DNA from: Pyropia haitanensis | Taxonomy: Eukaryota; Rhodophyta; Bangiophyceae; Bangiales; Bangiaceae | Direction of reading: 5' to 3' | Length of the DNA stretch: 64,000 nucleotides | Assembly (NCBI GenBank): GCA_008729055.1 | Contig: SDUX01000002.1 | Coordinates: 2,135,874 to 2,199,873, forward strand | Notes under the pieces: model-generated | What the model was told of the DNA's origin: nothing | Databases searched by the model: none | What the model saw: only the letters and a program-made list of their open reading frames with translations | Part shown: positions 31,620-43,271 of the stretch, one piece after another | Layout: every line of letters starts with the position of its first letter | How positions within the stretch are numbered: position 1 is the first letter of the stretch | Made by a program: the position numbers and the translations under genes

Positions 31620-33938
31620 TGGAGTCCCCCCCGCCGTCCTCCCCGAGGAGGACGGGGGGGGGAAAGGGGGGCGCCACCGGCGGGCGGGCGGCCACAGGCA
31701 GACCCGCGGGGGGGGGGGGGGGGGGGGCGGCGGCAGGTGCACGCGGACGGGTCAGCAGCCGCGCCGGCGAGCCGCCACGAAGACGCAGCAGAGGCCGGTG
31801 GCGGCGGCGGCGGCCGGCCGGCCCACCACCCCGCCGCCGCGCGGCGCGCTCTCCCCGCGGCCGACCGCGCGGCGGGCGCACACGGGTTCACGCGTACGGA
31901 GCCGCCGGGGGGGGGAGGGGACGCAGCTCGTCCCAAGGTGACAGGCCGCGGTGACCGGCGGCGCGCGGTGTCGCCGTTCTCTCCACAATGCACCCCCCTC
32001 AAGGCACAGCACGGCCGAGGGCGACGGCGGCGGCGGCGGCGGTCAGAGCGCGTCAGGAACGGCGGTGCGACCGTCGTCGGCGCCCGGGTGCGCGACGCTG
32101 GGTTCCTTCCCCCCGCGGCGGTCGCGCTGCACCAACCCCCCCACCCCCCCAGCCCCCCTCCCCCTGGCCGCACCCGCTGCAGGCGGTCGCGCGCGGGCAA
32201 GACTGTCGGCGGCGGCGCGTCCGTCCCCACCTCGTGCCAAAGGACGATGAGGGGGAGGGGAGGGCACAATGAGGGAGGGGTCAGCCGTGTGGCGTGTAGG
32301 ACGCAGCGTGGGTGGCCAGCGGGGGGAGGACGGCGGGGGGGGGGGCGGATGCCGCTCCCAGGCGTCGCCAGCCAGCTCCCACGCTATACGTGTGTCCACG
32401 GTGGCGGCCCGCCGGCGGGCGCCGGCACGCCGGCGCCGCCGTCGGCACACCCCCCCGTCCGCCCCCCCCACGCCCGCCCACCCCCCAGCGCGACCGCGCG
32501 GCCCGTGCGTCACACCCCCCCCACTTCGCCCGGTGCACACCGCCACAGCGCGAGAGGACGGCGGTTGAATCAACAGCGGGCACCGCAAACTCCCGCTCAC
32601 GCACGACGACCGCCCGACACCACGGGTGGTCAGCCGCGCGGGCGGCCCCCCGCCGATACTGTAGGCGGAGGGGGGCGGGAGAAGCGGGGTGGGACGCCGG
32701 CCGCGCAAGGACGACGGCGGGAGGTGGGCGTAGGGGCCCGTGGGGGGGGGGGGGGTCGGACCGGTCGCGGACACGGCCACGCGCATGCCCTCGCCAAGGC
32801 GCGCGCGGGGGCGGTGGTGGTCGGCGCGGGCCCGCGGCGGCGGCAGAGCGGTGGTGGTCGCCGGCCGGTTGGCGGCCAAATCGCGACGGCCGACGGCACC
32901 GCAGCGGCGTGTGGTGCTGCGGCGACGCAGGTTCTGGGGTATTTTTCCACGAGTCGCACTCAGGCATACTTTGAGCGCATCAATTGGAGAACAACGAGTG
33001 AATCTTCGCTGATATACGCGACCGACTCCAATACTTGATTTCCATTTGTGTATTTGTGCACAGCTCAGTAATGCATCGGGCTCCGCATGATGCGCTATTC
33101 GCCTGCAGCCGATACTGTAGCGATGAGTCACAGGAGAGAGAGAGTATGCCTGCCGATACATAGCGATGAGTCACAGGGGACCAAGACAGTATGCCTGGCT
33201 TCGGCAACATGCCCGCGATCCGGCTCCTCATGGTCGTGCGTGAACAAGTGGAGGACGCGCGTCAGACATCGATGCGGAGGTTCTTCAAGCAATAGGGACG
33301 GGACAATGTCAATGCAATCGCATGGACGGGGGGGGCTCCGAACGCAATCCTCCCGAGGCCAGACATGGCGTTGTAGACGGCCAGCCCATCGGCGGCGCAG
33401 TGGTCGGGGGGCAGGGACGTCCCCGCGGTCGTGGCGGCTGGGGCGCGCTGTCGCCGCAGCCGCCGCGCCGTCGCACCCATAGCGATGGCCAGCCAACTCC
33501 TCTCCCCTGGCGGCGGCTCCGGCCCCGCCTCCCCACTGGCCACCGCCGCCCGTCAGGGTGGCGGGAGGGTGGCGCCTCCGGTGGCGCCACACCTACAGAG
33601 GTTGGTGGGGAAGGTTCAGGGGGAAGAACAGTAGGGAAACCACACTCTCGTTGCCGTAGCCACAGCAGCAGTGTGTCTCTCGAAGTGCGGGTGGATGCGT
33701 GCGCCAGCGGCTCGACGTGGACGCCACGCGCTCCCCACTGCCGTCGCAGGCCGTCGGCACCGTGTACTGTACACTCCACGCCTTCCCCTCGGCACTTTCA
33801 GCGGCCGGGGTCCCTCCTTTCCGCACTGTCAGATATCCCACCCCCTCCCCCCCTCGACAGCATCACGCCACCAACTCACCCCGCCCCCCTCCCACCCGCT
33901 CCTCTGCTCCCTACCCCCCCCGTCGCCCCAGCGCACGC
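31620..33938. other. Intergenic; small tandem repeat; no gene recognised
   Basis: Its left part may include more of the coiled-coil gene's 5' end. Between 32950 and 33300 the composition drops and a 46-bp tandem duplication occurs. The rest is GC-rich with C- and G-runs. The right end is the 3' flank of CSE1. Confidence 0.35.
33109..33199. repeat. Imperfect 46-bp tandem repeat, two copies
   Basis: CGATACTGTAGCGATGAGTC...GTATGCCTGC is followed directly by CGATACATAGCGATGAGTC...GTATGCCTGG, with central differences (GAGAGAGAGA versus GGACCAAGAC). Confidence 0.85.
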
Positions 33939-35437
33939 CTACGCCAGCGTCCGGCCCGCCTCGGCAAAGTAGCGCGCCAGCACCGCCTGGACCGTCGGGT
34001 CGAGCCGGCCTACCCGGGCCGCCACCCCCGGCACCGCCGCCGCGGCGCGGCCGACGGCGTCGACGGTGGCGGCGCGGAGGGCGGCGCCCCCCCCCCGGGC
34101 GGAGGCGTGTCCCCCACCCCCTCCGTCGCCGCCCCGCACTTGGCCGCGTGCGCGAGTGCGGAGAAGGCCACCGAGTTGCCCTCCTCCTCCCCGACGCCCG
34201 TCGGGGGCCCCCCCGCGTCGGCCGCGTCGTCGTCGTCGTCGGCGACACCCGCCCCTGGGGCGGTGGTGGGCACGCCTTCCGCCACGCCGAGGACCGCCTG
34301 CAGGAGGCCCTCCCAGGCGCCCGCGTACGCGCCGCCGCCCGCGATGGTCGCGTCGCCGAGGAGCGTCGCGGAAGAGTGGGCCACCACCAGCCGCCGCCCC
34401 AGCGGCAGGCGGCCGGTGCCGAGCTCGGGCACCCACACCGCGCCGAGCAGCTGCGCAAACAGCCCCGCCTGGAGCGCGTCCGCGGCCGCCGCGGTCGGCC
34501 CCACCCCGTAAACATCCACCATGGCAGACAGCAGCAGCAACACGCCGTCGACATACTTGGGCGTCTTGGCCGCCTGCAAGCGCTTCAGCGCCACCTGCAC
34601 GATGGACGGGAGGAGGGGGCCCATGGTGACGGGCGGTGTGGACCGCACGAGGGTGGTGACCAGCGTCATGCCGTGGTGGTCCGTCGCCTTGGAGGCGATG
34701 AGCTTTTGAAAGACGCCGAGGAGGCCATTGAGGTGGGACGCGGCGGTGATGGCCGCGGGCGCCCGCCGCGCGAGCGCGCACAGGTAGAGGACCATGCCCG
34801 GCACGTAGCTGCGGCGCTCCCACAGCGCCGGCTGCAGCAATGGCGGCAGCAGCGCCGAGTAAAACGTTGGCAGGGGGGGGGGGGTGGCCGCCGTCGCGGC
34901 GGCGGCAGCGGCGGGCCCGCCGCCCCCCGGCGGTGGCGGTGGCAGCGGGTGCAAGCTCAGCAGCTGTGCCACCAGCTGCAGCACGTACGGCCCAAACTCG
35001 GCCACGTCCGTCTGCAGGAGCTCGCCCAGCGGCGGTAGCAGCGCCGACTCAAAGGCTGGCAACAGGGTACCCCCCGGCGCGCCCGCCACGTACCGCACCA
35101 GCGCCGACACGCACTCAAAGACGTAGTGGTTAAACGTTGGGTTGGCCGGGTTGGCCGCCACCACCCCCACCACCCCCACCAGGGTGGACAGGGCCGCCTC
35201 CACCGCTGCCGGCGGCACCGCGTCACGGGCGGTCGAGAGGACGCGCAGCAGCGCCTTGGCCACATACACATTCTCCGACGTTGTCGACGAGTCGGCGCGG
35301 GTCGTCGCCTTTATCACCGCCAAGAGGGCGGGCAGGAGGGTGGGCAGCCAGGTGGCCACCTCCTCCTTGGTCACCCGTCCCACGTCACGTGTGGTCGCCG
35401 CGGCCGGCGGCGGTGCCGCGGCGCTCCCGTTGGCTGG

Positions 35438-35475
<38 letters not shown>

Positions 35476-37243
35476 CGGCGGGTACCGCCACCCGGTCGCG
35501 CACTGACAGCAGCCGCTCCACGCACGCCGCCGCGTACGAGTGGAGCACGACCTCGGGCGACGCGAGCAGGGAGGTGGCCGCGTCGACGAGCGGCCGCACC
35601 GCCGCCGGGGGCAGCTGGTTCCGAAAGGTGATGGCAAACTTGAGCGCATCCGCGACCAGGATGGGGTGCTCGACGGGCCGCCTCGCCGCCACCGCCGCGG
35701 CGGCGGCGGCAAGCTCCGGCGCCACGTGGGAGGCGTAAAAGTCTGACACATCCACCAGCGACGACGTTTCCGTCGCGCCGCCCGCGGCGGTGCCCGCCTT
35801 CCACCCCAGCGCGGTGACCACGTAGATGGCCGCGTCCTTGCCCCGCCACGCGCCCTCGGCGCCGGCGGCGTACGCCTTGAGCGCGTCGGCCACAAACGCG
35901 GAAAAGGAGGCCGTCACGGACGCGTCATAGTGCGCGCGGAGGCCTTTGACCAGCTCCACCGCCGCCCGCCGGCGGGTCTCCCCGTCCGAGCCCTCCATGT
36001 CCCGCCGGATGTACTCGAGCGGGTTGTCCTCAAACAGCTCCTCATCCTCCTCGCGGAGGCCCACGTTGGGCACCACAATCGACGCGCTGATCTGCGCGAG
36101 CGTCGCGGGCTCCCCAAACAGCGCAAAGTCCGCCGACCGGGCGACGGTGGTGAGGAAGCGGATGCCCGACGTAACGACCGCGTCGTAGCGGGGTACGTTG
36201 GCCACCCGCACCAGCAGCTGCCACGCCTCCCGCACAAACGTCTGGAGGTAGGGGCGGAACTCGTCATACTTGGCCTGGTACAGAGTCGCCACGTCAATGA
36301 CGGCCGCGTGGAGGTCGTCCACCGCCGAGCCGCCGCCACTGTCCTCGGCGTCACCGCCGAGCGTGGCGTTCTCGTACGTCAGCAGCCGGACGAGCGGCCC
36401 CATCCACGACGCGAGCGTATCCTCAAAGTACTCGGGCAGGTCCTGCCAGCTCAGCGAGTGGTACACCCGCACCACCGACGCGGCGACGCGGACGTGCGCC
36501 TCGGGGGCGTCGGGGGCGGCGCCGCCGGCGGGCGGCGGCGCCAGCAGCGCCCCCGCGACGGCCTCAAAGACGCCCAGCAGCGGCGCCTGCACCACCCCCA
36601 GGGAGTACTTGATCTCGGTAAAGAGCGCGTCGGTGCGGAAGCGGTCGCGGTAGCGGTCAAAGACGGCGGCAAGGGCGTCGAGGACGCCCTCCAGCGCCGG
36701 CCAGTCCATCCCCCCCGCCGCCGGCGGCGTCACGACGGTCGCCGCCGACACGGTGCCGCCGGCAGGCGCCGCCGCCGCCGCCACCCGGGCCGTTGCCGAC
36801 GGCGCGGCGGCGACCAGCCGGCCCGCCAGCGTCGGCAGCAGCGTCGGCCAGCGGGCGGGGTAGTCGGCCTCGGCGATGAGCGCGAGCGCCTCGGACAGCG
36901 CCCGCCGCACGGGGGGGGGCGCGCCGAGCATAACGTCCACGAGCGACGCGCGCACCGCGTCCGTGTCGGCGGCGGCGAGGTCCGCCCAGCCGCGGCGGGT
37001 CAGGTTCTTGAGGTACACCGCCGCCGCCTGCCGCACGTGGGGGGGGACGGTGCTGTCGGCGCCGCCGCCGGCGCCGCCGCCGGCGCCGCCCGCCACCAGC
37101 TGCAGCAGCGCGACGGGGAAGCCGGGGGTGGCCTCGGCCGCTGTGAGCGCCGCCTCGGCCGCCCGACGATCGGGCGCGTGGGGGGAGAGCGTCGCGCCAA
37201 TGAGCGCCGCGAGCGCCGCGTCGGCGGGGGGGGACGCCGCCAT
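33939..37243 (-). CDS. CSE1: CSE1 / exportin-2 (importin-alpha export receptor)
   Basis: A karyopherin-beta that returns importin-alpha to the cytoplasm with RanGTP. Length is about 1100 aa (yeast and human about 960-970). From the ATG at 37243 an importin-beta N-terminal domain holds RRAAEAALTAAEATPGFPVAL, VRQAAAVYLKNLTRRGW and YPARWPTLLPTL. The hallmark CSE1 segment EEDEELFEDNPLEYIRRDME, then ETRRRAAVEL, lies at about residues 390-425 (nt about 36060-35960). Alpha-helical HEAT-type repeats continue to the end, including VYVAKALLRVL and NHYVFECVSALVRYV. Ala- and Gly-rich loops explain the extra length. The long frame runs to about 34095. At the C-run 34083-34092 the coding signal moves to another frame that ends in VQAVLARYFAEAGRTLA at 33939, a CSE1-like C-terminus. 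Confidence 0.92.
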
Positions 37244-37687
37244 GGCGGGGGGCGCCCGCGGCGGGCAGCAGCAGCGGGCTGGGCAACGCAGAGCAGAGGG
37301 AAAGCAAAGGGGGAGGGCGGGGGAGGTCGGGAACAAAAAAAAGGGATTGGGATGGAATGGGGCGTGTGGGTGGTGGAAGGGGGCAGCACGTCAATGTAGG
37401 TCCGCGCCGGGCGCGCGACCGCTGGGCCTAGGCGCCGCCGGGCCGACGATCCCGGCGCGTCGTCGCGGCGGCGGCAGCGGGCGGGTGGTGCCGGCCGGCG
37501 TCCGCCGTGCCAGCCCAGCCGTCGAGCCACCCGCCGCGGCGACAGCACGGGGGGCCCACCCGGTCGGGGCGGCACCGTCCACGACGCACGGGCGGGCGGA
37601 AGCGCCTGGCGTCTGGCGGTGCCGGTGGTCGCATGGGCGGCGCGGCGACAGCGGGACGCCGCCCCGCTCGCGCGCGCCTGCACCCCA

Positions 37688-37756
37688 TTTTTTTTTTTTT
37701 TTTTTTTGAATGTGCACCACGCGACCGACCGTCCCGCCCTCTTGTTTTTTTTTTTT
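37688..37756. repeat. Paired poly-T tracts
   Basis: Twenty and twelve consecutive T's 37 bp apart in DNA that is otherwise above 75 % GC. They may be the poly-A tail remnant of a retroposed sequence (minus orientation) or a nucleosome-excluding promoter element. Confidence 0.7.
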
Positions 37757-38434
37757 GATGACGGTGTCGGCTGGGGCGAGCGGCCCCGCGGGGGCGGACC
37801 GCCGGGGGGCCCCGCCGGGCCCCCCGATTTGAACAGACGACCGCCGCGGGGTGGGGCGGCGTGGAGAACCGATCCGGTCGATTTCCCATCAATGGCATTG
37901 CATTGTGGAATTCTTTCTTCAAGGGCCGCGACCACTCGGGCTGCAGTCCGCCCCGCCGCGGCGCCGCAACGGGCGCGCCTGCGCGCGCTGGCTGGCCAGC
38001 CGCCACCCGCCGCAGCGGCCGGCGCCCAATGAAACGGCCCGCCCCGTTGGCGCGAGCTCCCCCGCCGCCGACCGCCGCCGCCGCGCGCCGCGCCGCGGCG
38101 CCGCGGCCGACGGCGGGACGCAACGGTCGACACACGCCGCCGCGACCGCGACGGCGGGGTCGTCTGGGGGGGGGTTGGGGGGGGGGGGGGGGGGGGGTGG
38201 AGGGAGTACGACGCGCCCGCCCCCCCCCGCGCGTGCCGTTGCTTCCCGCCGCGCGTCGCCGCTCCTTCCCGCGCCGCCGCGGACCGCGCGCGACGCGCCA
38301 GACCGGGAGCTGCCCGCCCGGCCGCGCCCGGCGCGGCGCGGCACCCACGGCGCGGGCGGGACCGGCGGCGCGGCGGGCACGGCGCGGCGGCCGCGGCCGC
38401 CGCGCCCCACCCCGCCCCGCGGCGCGGCGCGTGG

Positions 38435-38440
38435 TATAAA
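38435..38440 (+). promoter_or_regulatory. TATA box of CDC20
   Basis: TATAAA (context GTGGTATAAAAACGC), 453 bp before the ATG, the only such match in a very GC-rich stretch. Transcription would start near 38465-38470. Confidence 0.65.
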
Positions 38441-38865
38441 AACGCCCCCGCCCGTGGCACCCGCCGCCGCTGCACCCAGGCCGCTCTCCGCTTCACACGC
38501 ACCTTGTGTACTATCGTTGCTCCTCGCTCGCTCCTCGCACTCGACCGCCCGCCGACTGTACCCGCCCCGCCGCCTGTGCCGCACCGCCGTTGCCCGCCTG
38601 CGCCCGCTGTCCGTGCCCGCGCCCGCCCGCCGCCACCATTCTTCGCGTGACCGATAACCCGCGCCTCTTCCGCCGCCGCCCGCCGCGCTGCTGGTTGCCG
38701 TCGTGCTCGTTGCCCGCGTAACCCGTGCCCCCCCCCCAGTGGGCGCTGCTTGTGTGCTTTTTGCTTCTTGTCTCTCTCTTGTGGCTGTCTCCCCCCTGCT
38801 TGCTTGATTGGCTTTGATTGTGCCTGCGTGTCCCTGCTCTTGCTCCGTTTCCTTGCCCGCCCGCT

Positions 38866-38886
38866 CCCCCCCCCCCCCCTTTTCAG
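38866..38886 (+). other. Probable 3' splice site in the CDC20 leader
   Basis: A pyrimidine tract (C-run then TTTT) ending in CAG lies directly before GATGGCC, the CDC20 start. This is the classical acceptor form, so the leader is probably spliced. The donor was not identified with confidence. Confidence 0.5.
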
Positions 38887-38887
38887 G

Positions 38888-39280
38888 ATGGCCCTCTTTG
38901 GTGGCTCCGTCGCCCCCGTCGACGAGTTCCACAACTTTACCAGCGCGCTGCCCGGCGCCCCCCCCACGCGCTGGGAGCGCAAGGCCGCCGAGGCCGCCGC
39001 CGCCGCCGCCGCCGCCGCCCTCACCGAGCGCTCGTCCAGCGCGGCCAACATTGTGCCGACGACGCCCGGCCGCGGCGGCGGCGGCGGCGGCGGCCGCCGC
39101 TCCCGCCCGCGGACGCCCAAGTCGGTGGGCAAGCCCAAGACGCCCTCCGCCGGCGGCGACCGCTTCATCCCCTGCCGGTCGGGCATGTCGATGGACATGG
39201 GGCGGCTGGCGCTCAACTTTGGGGGGAAGGAGAATGGGGGCGACGCGGTGGGCGCCACCGCCGCCGCCAACGCCGACTCT

Positions 39281-39313
<33 letters not shown>

Positions 39314-40819
39314 GCCGCCGCCGCCGACCCCGCCGCGGTCGCGGCCGCGGCGGCGGACGATGCCGCCGCGTCGTCGGACGGCGACGCGGACGGGTGCCCG
39401 TCGTCACGGCAGTACAACCGGGCGCTCGCGTCGTCGCTCCTCGACGCCGCCGCGTCGGCCGACGGCGTCGACGCGGACGGGGACGAGGCGATGGCCGACG
39501 CGGCCGCCGCCGTGCCGACGGCGGCGGCGGCCGAGCAGGCCGCGGCGGCCGCCGCTGCGGCGGCCGCCGACGCGCCGGCGGCGGCGGCGCCGCGGTCGGC
39601 GGCGGCGGCGGCGGCCAAGATCCTCGCGTTCAAGGGCAAGGCGCCCGCCCCGCGGGACGGGTACGTCAACTCGACGCGCGTCCTCTACTCGGCCGCGGCG
39701 GGCCCGGGCGTGTCGCGGCGCAAGGCGTTCCGCCACGTGCCGTCGGTGCCGACCAAGGTGCTCGACGCGCCCGAGATGCTCGACGACTACTACCTCAACC
39801 TGCTCGACTGGAACGCGGCCAACATCCTTGCCGTCGCGCTCCGCGATACGGTGTACCTGTGGAACGCGGGGACGGGCACGATTGAGGAGCTGTGCCGCAC
39901 GTCGTCGTCGGCCGACGACTATGTGACGTCCGTGTCGTGGATTGCCGACGGCAACTACCTCGCCGTCGGCACCGCGTCGGCCGAGGTGCAGATCTGGGAC
40001 GCGGACAAGCTCGCCCGCCTGCGGACGATGCGCTCCCACGCGGGCCGCGTCGGCGCGCTGGCGTGGAACGGGCCGGTGCTGTCGTCGGGGTCTCGCGACG
40101 CGGCCATCCACCACCACGACGTGCGCGTCGCGGCGCACCACACCGCGACGCTCGCGGCGCACACGCAGGAGGTGTGTGGGCTGCAGTGGAGCCCCAACGG
40201 GTCGCAGCTCGCGTCGGGCGGCAACGACAACCTGCTGTGCGTGTGGGACGCGGCGGCCGGGGGCGGCGGCGGCGGCGGCGCGCCTGTGGCTGGTGGGGGG
40301 GGTGGCGGCGTGCCGACGCACGCGCCGCGGCACATCCTCACCGCCCACACGGCGGCGGTCAAGGCGCTCGCGTGGTGCCCGTGGCAGACCAACCTGCTCG
40401 CCACGGGCGGCGGCACGGCGGACCGGCACCTGCGGTTTTGGAACACCGCGTCGGGGGCGTGCGTCAACGCGGTCGACACGCGGTCGCAGGTGTGCTCGAT
40501 CGTGTGGAACCCCGCGGACCGGGAGCTCGCCACCTCCCACGGCTTTTCCCAAAACCAGCTGACGCTCTGGCGCTACCCGTCGCTGACGCGCGTGGCGGAG
40601 CTGCGGGGGCACACCTCCCGCGTGCTGCACACCGCGCTCAGCCCAGACGGGCAGACGGTCGTGTCGGCCGCGGCGGACGAGACGCTCCGGTTTTGGAAGG
40701 TGTTTGCGGGCGAGGGGGGGGACGCCCCCGCCGCCGCCGCCGCCGCGGCGGCCGTGGGGGGGGGGGGGGGGGTCAAGGAGGGGAAGAAGGCGCTGTCGGG
40801 GCGCCAGTGCATCCGGTAG
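38888..40819 (+). CDS. CDC20: CDC20-type activator of the anaphase-promoting complex
   Basis: Recruits substrates such as securin and cyclin B to the APC/C. It is a 643-aa protein with all expected signals. The C-box DRFIPCR begins at residue 91, and a KEN box lies at 114-116 (GGKENGG). KILAFKGKAPAP at 244 resembles the MAD2-binding region. A seven-bladed WD40 propeller spans about 305-620 (LLDWNAANILAVALRDTVYLW; HTQEVCGLQWSPNG; ELATSHGFSQNQLTLW). The Ile-Arg tail (QCIR, stop at 40817) docks on the APC/C. It exceeds the usual 500 aa because of poly-Ala insertions (about 120-240) and a Gly insert between blades. CDH1/FZR is less likely: MALFGG...DEF at the start and the spacing favour CDC20. 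The frame is unbroken. Confidence 0.93.
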
Positions 40820-41025
40820 GGGGGGGGGGGTGCATCCCGTTTCCCCCCCCTCTCCGTGCTGGCGCTCTGGTGGCGGCTGGCGGTCGCGGCACGGGCGGCG
40901 GCCGCCAACCGCCGCCTCCGCCCGCCCCTTCCGCGTGCCCCGCTCCTTCCCCACCTCGCCCGCGCGTCCCGCCTCGCGGCGGTGGCGTGTCGCGGGGGCG
41001 CGGTTGAGCGCGGCGGTCCGCGGCT

Positions 41026-41054
41026 CCCCCCCCCCCCCCCCCCCCCCCCCCCCC
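41026..41054. repeat. Poly-C run of 29
   Basis: The longest mononucleotide tract noticed in the window, 207 bp after the CDC20 stop. Such tracts can form G-quadruplex/i-motif structures and are prone to length errors. Confidence 0.95.
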
Positions 41055-41106
41055 ACCGGCGCCACCGTGGGTGCGGCTCGCTCTTTGCTCCCTTGGTGCC
41101 GCGGCT

Positions 41107-41177
41107 GTGCTCGACTGTGACTGTGACTATGCTCGACTGTGACTGTGACTGTGCTCGACTGTGACTGTGACTGTGCT
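41107..41177. repeat. 24-bp minisatellite, three copies
   Basis: GCTCGACTGTGACTGTGACT is repeated three times with near identity. Each unit contains an internal CTGTGA hexamer duplication. Confidence 0.9.
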
Positions 41178-42471
41178 TGCTCTCCTCTGCTTGGGCCGCG
41201 ACAGGGATCAAGGCGACCAAGGCCGGCGGGCGTGGCGGCCGCGGCGACGAGACGGCGGCCAAGACAGACGCGCGGGCGTGTGGGGGGGGCGGCGGTGGGG
41301 TCTTGTTTTTTTTTTTTGTCTTTTTATGAGTGCCATGCGTGTGGCGGGTGCGTGCGTGGCGACGAGGGGGTGCGTGACGCGTGGAGAGGTTGTGTATCGT
41401 CGAGAGCGGCGTGCGGCGACGGCGGCGGCGACGGCCGGAGGCCCGCCGCGGTACGCGGGAGGACCGATACTGTATAAACAGACGCACAGAGCGCCGTTCC
41501 TGCACCCGCCCGCCCGCCCGCGTCGTGGCGCGCCGCGCCGCCACGCGGCGGCGACTCGCGGCGGCGGCCATCGCCACCCACCCCTTGCACGCCAGTGACG
41601 GCGTGGTGGGGGGTGGGCGCGTCGGCCGCCGGCGCTCCCCCAACCCTCTCCTTTGACCCCCCCCAGCCCACCCCCCCCCCCTCCACACCACCACCGTCAC
41701 TGCCGTCGACGGCGTCCCCCCCCCCCCCTCCTCTCGGCATCCCCCCCCCCCCCCCTACACGCACAGCGGCGGCAACGGCGGCGGCGGCGGCTGCACCGCC
41801 GCGGTGGCGGCGGCGGCGGCGGCGTCCCCACCGGGCGCGCCGCGCGGCCACCGCGGCGGCGACGGCAACGACGCGCGGGGGGGCGCGCCCCCCCCCCCGC
41901 ACGGGCCGCCCACCGCCGCCGCCGCCGCCGCCGCGACGCCCGACCGTGGCCGCCACGGGTGTGGTGGCCGACGCGTGAGGGGGGGGGGGAGGGGGGGGAG
42001 GAGGCAGCCGCCGCGGCGGCTGCTCGCCGCGGCGGCCGTGCGCGCGTCGGCGCCTCGCCGCGCCGACGGCCGCGGCGGCCGGGTGGGCGGCGGGCGGTGG
42101 CGGGCGACGCGTCCCGCCGCGGGGTGCGCCCGACCGCCGAGCGACAGCGCGCCGCCGGCGGCGCGCGCGCACGCGCGTGGCACGGCGCGTGCGTGCGCAT
42201 TGCCGGGCGGCGGCTCCACACAGCAAAAAAACGCCAACAAAAAACGAGATAGGCGGGATACCCGACGCGCCGCGCACACCCGCCGCGGCGGCGGCCACCT
42301 CCCCAGATCCCCCCCAGCCCCACCCACAGCGGCGTGGCCCGCGTGCCGCTCCTCCCCCACTCGCGCTCCTGCCGTGCCCCCCCCCCCACCCCCCCCCCCC
42401 CCGCCCCCCCCCGACCCGCACCAGCAGAGGCGGCGGGCGGAGCGAGACGCCACGCGCCCGCCCGCGGCGGC

Positions 42472-42665
42472 TCAAGGGCGGCCGCCGCGGGAGCTCGCCG
42501 CCTGTGGGGCGCGGTCCGGGTCCCCCCCGCCCCCCCCACGGCCGAGCCCCGCCCCCCCCCAGCTGATCGTGCTCTCCGCCGCCGCCGGGACCGCCGACAC
42601 GGACGAGTGCTCCTGCGCGACGCTGCCCGACCGCGCGCCGCTGCCGCCACCACCACCACCACCAC

Positions 42666-42726
<61 letters not shown>

Positions 42727-42753
42727 GCTGTCGTCGAGGCTGCCCACCGTCGT

Positions 42754-42810
<57 letters not shown>

Positions 42811-43213
42811 GGCGGTGGCGGTGGCGGTGGCGGTGGCGGTGGCGGTGGCGGTGGCGGTGGCGGTCGCGTCCGCAGAGGCGGGCGGGTGGAGGAGGGGGCG
42901 GGGTGGGGGGGGCTCGCTGGCGGGGTGTGGGGGTGGGGGGGGGTGGAGGGGGTGTGGTCCCCTCTGCCGCCACCCACCCTCCCACGCTCGGGCCGGTCCG
43001 CGCCGACGCCCGGGCCGCCGCCGCCGCCGCCGCCGCCGCCGCTGCCGCCGCCGCCCTCCCCGCCGCGGCCGCCAGCCAGACCCGCCCCGCCAGAGGTAGC
43101 CACCGCCGCCACCGCCACCTCATGCGTGGCCACCGTCGCCGCCGCTGGCGGCGGCGGCGCGTGCCCACCGCCGCCGCCGCCACCGCGCCCACCGCTACTC
43201 GCGGCGTCACCAC

Positions 43214-43271
<58 letters not shown>

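Larger units (their letters stand above)
37244..38887. promoter_or_regulatory. Divergent intergenic region between CSE1 and CDC20
   Basis: The two genes point away from each other across 1.64 kb. The CSE1 side contains two T-runs (20 T at 37688-37707; 12 T at 37745-37756). The centre is extremely CG-rich. The CDC20 side has a TATA box at 38435 and a probable intron in the 5' untranslated region. Whether any element is shared is unknown. Confidence 0.5.
40820..42471. other. Convergent intergenic region with C29 run and minisatellite
   Basis: Between the stops of CDC20 (plus) and the BRWD gene (minus). It holds a 29-C run (41026-41054), a 24-bp minisatellite (41107-41177) and a T-run (about 41308-41319). 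No gene recognised. Confidence 0.45.

Noticed and set aside
41473..41478. TATAAA on the plus strand
   Set aside because: No plus-strand gene follows; the region beyond is the minus-strand BRWD tail.
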